Shown here: in pieces, positions 61,022-64,000 of the stretch
Position numbering within the stretch: position 1 is the first letter of the stretch
Layout of the letters: every line of letters begins with the position of its first letter
From: an uncultured Tenacibaculum sp.
Lineage (GTDB): Bacteria > Bacteroidota > Bacteroidia > Flavobacteriales > Flavobacteriaceae
Direction: 5' to 3'
NCBI GenBank assembly: GCA_947493285.1
Contig: CANLQH010000001.1
Span: 682,001-746,000 of the forward strand
Length of the DNA: 64,000 nt
Program-made: the position numbers and the translations under genes
The notes under the pieces: generated by a model
Database searches by the model: none
What the model saw: only the letters and a program-made list of their open reading frames with translations
Told to the model about the DNA's origin: nothing

Positions 61022-62065
61022 ATGAAAAAATTATTATACATGGCAGGTGCTGCGGTACTTGTAGCTTGTGGATCGAGCAAAGAAACAACAAGCACCGATA
61101 ATGATTCGAATGTAGATTATTCTGAAAAATTTGCTAAGACCATTACCGCTAAAGATTTAGGAAAACACTTATTTATATATGCTTCTGATGAATTTGAAGG
61201 TCGTAACACTGGTGAACCTGGACAAAAGAAAGCTGTTAAATACTTAAAAGATTTTTATATCGACCAAGGAATAGCATCTCCTTTGGGTGGAGATGATTAC
61301 TTTCAAGAAGTACCATCTGCTTACCTAAGTAACAACCGTCGTGGAATGACTTTAAAAGATTCTGAAAACGTAGTTGCGTTTATTAAAGGATCAGAAAAAC
61401 CTGATGAGATAATCGTAATTTCTGCTCACTTAGATCACGAAGGTGTTAAAAACGGAGAAATTTATAATGGAGCCGATGATGATGGTTCTGGTACTGTTGC
61501 TATATTAGAAATCGCTGAAGCTTTTAAAAAAGCTGCCGATGCTGGTAAAGGGCCTAAACGTTCAGTTTTATTTTTACACGTTACTGGTGAAGAAAAAGGT
61601 TTATTAGGATCTAAATACTACACCGAGAATCCTATTTTTCCATTAGCAAATACGGTTACAAACCTAAATATCGATATGGTAGGTAGAGTTGATGATCGTC
61701 ATAAAGGAAACCCTAATTATGTATATTTAATTGGAGCTGATAAATTAAGTACTGAGTTACATAATGTTTCAGAAGCGATGAATAAAAAATATACAAACAT
61801 CAATTTAGATTATAAATACAACGACGAAAACGATCCGAATCGTTTTTATTATCGTTCTGACCACTATAATTTTGCGAAGCATAACATTCCTATTATCTTT
61901 TATTTTAATGGTACACATGCAGATTATCACCGACCAACCGATACACCTGAAAAGATTAACTACGAAATGTTAGAAAACAGAGCTCGTTTAGTTTTTCATA
62001 CAGCATGGGAAATTGCAAATCGTGAAAACCGAATTGTGGTAGATAAAGCTGATACTAGCAAGTAA
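61022..62065 (+). CDS. M28 family zinc aminopeptidase lipoprotein
   Basis: A 347-residue exported metallopeptidase of the M28 family. The N-terminus MKKLLYMAGAAVLVAC is a lipoprotein signal. The di-zinc ligands are His136/Asp138 (SAHLDHEG), Asp152 (NGADDDGSG), Glu190/Glu191 (TGEEKGLLGS), an Asp near 218 (NIDMVGR) and a His near the end (HADYHRPTD). It probably acts in the periplasm or at the outer membrane on peptides. The start is ATG 61022; a TTG directly in front is in frame. A terminator follows. Confidence 0.9.
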   Translation: MKKLLYMAGAAVLVACGSSKETTSTDNDSNVDYSEKFAKTITAKDLGKHLFIYASDEFEGRNTGEPGQKKAVKYLKDFYIDQGIASPLGGDDYFQEVPSAYLSNNRRGMTLKDSENVVAFIKGSEKPDEIIVISAHLDHEGVKNGEIYNGADDDGSGTVAILEIAEAFKKAADAGKGPKRSVLFLHVTGEEKGLLGSKYYTENPIFPLANTVTNLNIDMVGRVDDRHKGNPNYVYLIGADKLSTELHNVSEAMNKKYTNINLDYKYNDENDPNRFYYRSDHYNFAKHNIPIIFYFNGTHADYHRPTDTPEKINYEMLENRARLVFHTAWEIANRENRIVVDKADTSK

Positions 62066-62094
62066 TTAAAATTACAAATTTGTTTATATAAATT

Positions 62095-62118
62095 AAAACT
62101 CGTCATTTGGCGAGTTTT
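62095..62118 (+). terminator. Terminator after the M28 peptidase gene
   Basis: Stem AAAACTCG/CGAGTTTT with an 8-base loop and a run of T residues, 29 bases after the stop. Confidence 0.8.
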
Positions 62119-62166
62119 TTTTATGATTGCTTTTTTATATTCGTATTAAAATAAATTGCTAATTAA

Positions 62167-63051
62167 ATGATATTCTCTTTTATACTTATTATAACTATTA
62201 TTTCTCTTCTTTTTTTTCTAACTAATAGTTCTAAAAGTAAATCATCTTCTTCATGGATCGTTCCTTCTATTGATTTTCCTAAAAAATGGAAAAACATTTT
62301 AATACAAAAAGTAGCTTTTTATAATGCCTTACCAAACAAAGAGAAAAACTTATTTGAATATAAAATTCAAGAGTTCTTATTAAACTGCGATATTATTGGC
62401 GTTAAAACTTCAGTAGATATTACCGATAAACTTTTAATTGCTTCAAGTGCGGTAATCCCAATTTTCAATTTCCCTAATTGGAAATACCCCAATATTAAAG
62501 AGGTTATTTTATATCCTGCTATGTTTAATCAGCATTTTGAAACTGAAGGAGGTAATCGCAGAATATTAGGAATGGTGGGCAATGGTTATTTAGATAATAA
62601 AATGGTGCTTTCTAAACCCGCTTTACATCTTGGTTTTAGTAACGAGTCTGATAAAAAAAACACTGCCATACATGAATTTGTACACTTAATAGACAAGTTA
62701 GATGGCAATATTGATGGAATACCACATGTTTTATTAGAAAAACAGTACACCATACCTTGGATAGATTTAATAAATCAAAAAATTGAAGACATCTACGATA
62801 AAACCTCTGATATTAATCCATATGGTGGCACTAATAAAGCAGAATTCTTTTCGGTTGCAAGCGAGTACTTTTTTGAACGTCCTAAGCTATTAGCTAGAAA
62901 GCATCCTGAATTATATGAACTACTAGAAAAAATATTTAAGCAAGATATGGATGATATGAATCTACATCTTAAGAAAATAGATATTTCTAGAAACGATCCT
63001 TGTTTATGCAACAGCGGACTTAAATATAAAAAATGCTGTGGTGCTAGTTAA
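62167..63051 (+). CDS. MtfA-like zinc peptidase with a C-terminal SEC-C motif
   Basis: A 294-residue protein. A hydrophobic N-terminal segment (residues 1-20) suggests membrane anchoring. Residues about 60-260 match MtfA (PF06167), whose Escherichia coli member regulates the glucose phosphotransferase system through Mlc. The zinc motif is HEFVH (His169-His173) with a downstream Glu in KAEFFSVASEYFFE. The last 17 residues are a SEC-C zinc knuckle (Cys279, Cys281, Cys290, Cys291), the metal-binding tail found at the end of SecA. That tail is not part of Escherichia coli MtfA. It is convergent with the ABC-F gene, one base apart. Confidence 0.85.
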   Translation: MIFSFILIITIISLLFFLTNSSKSKSSSSWIVPSIDFPKKWKNILIQKVAFYNALPNKEKNLFEYKIQEFLLNCDIIGVKTSVDITDKLLIASSAVIPIFNFPNWKYPNIKEVILYPAMFNQHFETEGGNRRILGMVGNGYLDNKMVLSKPALHLGFSNESDKKNTAIHEFVHLIDKLDGNIDGIPHVLLEKQYTIPWIDLINQKIEDIYDKTSDINPYGGTNKAEFFSVASEYFFERPKLLARKHPELYELLEKIFKQDMDDMNLHLKKIDISRNDPCLCNSGLKYKKCCGAS

Positions 63052-63052
63052 A

Positions 63053-64000
63053 CTATAAACCAATCTCTTTTAAAGCATTGATGTTATTACGCTCTAAAAA
63101 TGCATCAATTGTTTCAAAATGTTCGATAACACGTTTGTCTTTAAACTCAAATACTTTTTGCGATAAGCCCTGTAAGAAATCACGATCGTGAGATACCAAG
63201 ATTAAGGTTCCATCAAAATGCATTAAAGCTTCCTTAATAACATCTTTCGATCGTAAATCTAAATGGTTTGTTGGCTCATCTAAAATCAACACATTAACAG
63301 GTTCTAACAACAACTTCACCATTGCTAAACGTGTTCTTTCTCCACCTGAAAGTACTTTTACTTTCTTATCAATATCATCGCCAGCAAACATAAAACGACC
63401 TAAGATATTTTTTATCTGCGTACGAATATCTCCTTCGGCAACTTCATCTACTGTTTGGAATACTGTTAACTCAGGATCTAATAACGACGCTTGATTCTGT
63501 GCAAAATATCCCACTTTAGCATTGTGCCCTAAGCCGCATTCACCTTCAAAATCAATTTCTCCCATAATTGCTTTAATCATGGTTGATTTTCCTTCTCCGT
63601 TACGACCAACAAACGATACTTTTTCTCCTCGAGCAATTGAAAAACTAGCATCTTTAAACACGGTTAAATCTCCATATTTCTTTGTTAATCCTTCAACTTT
63701 TACTGGATAATCTCCAGAACGTGGTGATGGAGGAAAACGTAATTTTAAAGAAGTAGTATCAACCTCATCAATTTCAATCGGAACAATTTTTTCTAACATT
63801 CGCTCACGCGATGCTACTTGATTTGTTTTAGAATACGTTCCTTTAAAACGCTCTATAAAACTCTTAATATCAGCAATAGTTTTTTGCTGTTCTTGATAAG
63901 CTTTTATTTGATGCGAACGACGTTCTTTACGTAATTCTAAATAATGAGAATAATTTGCTTTATAATCGTGAATCGTTCCCATAGTAACCTCAATAGTTCT
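63053..64000 (-). CDS. ABC-F family ATPase, 3' part (5' end outside window)
   Basis: The C-terminal half of an ABC-F protein, soluble ATPases that act on ribosomes (EttA, Uup and resistance types). The frame remains open to the right edge; the ATG at 63982 lies inside the gene. About 315 residues of an expected 530-640 are seen: the inter-domain linker (KTIADIKSFIERFK, RERMLEKI), then ABC domain 2 with Walker A VGRNGEGKST, signature LSGGERTRLAMVKLL, Walker B VLILDEPTNHLD and the H-loop LVSHDRDF. The subgroup cannot be told without the first half. Confidence 0.92.
   Translation of the reverse strand, partial: RTIEVTMGTIHDYKANYSHYLELRKERRSHQIKAYQEQQKTIADIKSFIERFKGTYSKTNQVASRERMLEKIVPIEIDEVDTTSLKLRFPPSPRSGDYPVKVEGLTKKYGDLTVFKDASFSIARGEKVSFVGRNGEGKSTMIKAIMGEIDFEGECGLGHNAKVGYFAQNQASLLDPELTVFQTVDEVAEGDIRTQIKNILGRFMFAGDDIDKKVKVLSGGERTRLAMVKLLLEPVNVLILDEPTNHLDLRSKDVIKEALMHFDGTLILVSHDRDFLQGLSQKVFEFKDKRVIEHFETIDAFLERNNINALKEIGL

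Noticed and set aside
1..64000. tRNA, rRNA, CRISPR, insertion sequences, prophage, riboswitches
   Set aside because: No cloverleaf, repeat-spacer array, transposase, phage gene or recognisable riboswitch pattern was found on either strand by reading.

Overview
The window is an AT-rich chromosomal segment from a member of Bacteroidota, almost certainly a marine-type Flavobacteriaceae (Tenacibaculum- or Polaribacter-like; the genus is inferred, not proven). Evidence for this is the Bacteroidota-type promoter element TAnnTTTG upstream of many genes, the near absence of Shine-Dalgarno sequences, DUF4295 next to rpmB-rpmG, DUF5916/DUF6122/DUF6438 families, many short-lipobox lipoproteins, and menaquinone genes. 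I saw no rRNA, tRNA, CRISPR array, insertion sequence or prophage. It is 68 genes packed tightly, mostly housekeeping, and no gene-free stretch exceeds about 215 bases.

Layout. 1-9.9 kb: 3' end of uvrB, a serine-hydrolase lipoprotein, sucC, an outer-membrane DUF5916 protein, a LolD-type ATPase, a CPBP protease, two conserved hypotheticals and a PP-loop ATPase. 10-20 kb: an M14 carboxypeptidase, rimO, a two-gene cassette-like insertion (14.04-15.34 kb), then ftsY and the rpmB-rpmG-DUF4295 operon, cinA, an FAH-family hydrolase and menB. 20-25 kb: a secreted esterase, an S1-domain protein, menD, a transaldolase-like gene and an SDR. 25-31 kb: a methyltransferase, then a translationally coupled xanthine dehydrogenase operon (xdhA-xdhB-membrane protein-xdhC). 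31-40 kb: a DciA-like DUF721 gene with recF, then TPR-ribH, a small membrane protein, mutL, two rhomboid proteases, an EEP-family enzyme, and a geranylgeranyl-reductase-type flavoprotein with an NTF2-like protein.

40.4-42.1 kb is a decayed locus: an AraC-family membrane regulator and a surface lipoprotein, both broken. 42-49 kb: a minus-strand group (peptide-binding lipoprotein, DUF4442 thioesterase fold, ABM monooxygenase, GNAT) and a plus-strand group (mtaB, DUF6438 lipoprotein, hydrolase, lytic transglycosylase). 49-57 kb, minus strand: lipoprotein, ywbE, cold-shock gene, folE, hisS, yihY, M3 peptidase, nadC. 57-64 kb: rlmH, an XRE membrane regulator, rdgB, a FecCD/ATPase metal-chelate importer, an M28 peptidase, an MtfA-like peptidase with a SEC-C tail, and the 3' part of an ABC-F ATPase.

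The items most worth a second look are: the module between rimO and ftsY, bounded by inverted 10-bp repeats and followed by an attC-like imperfect inverted repeat; an Mpv17/PMP22-like membrane protein embedded in the xanthine dehydrogenase operon; and a MutL whose endonuclease motifs are lost.
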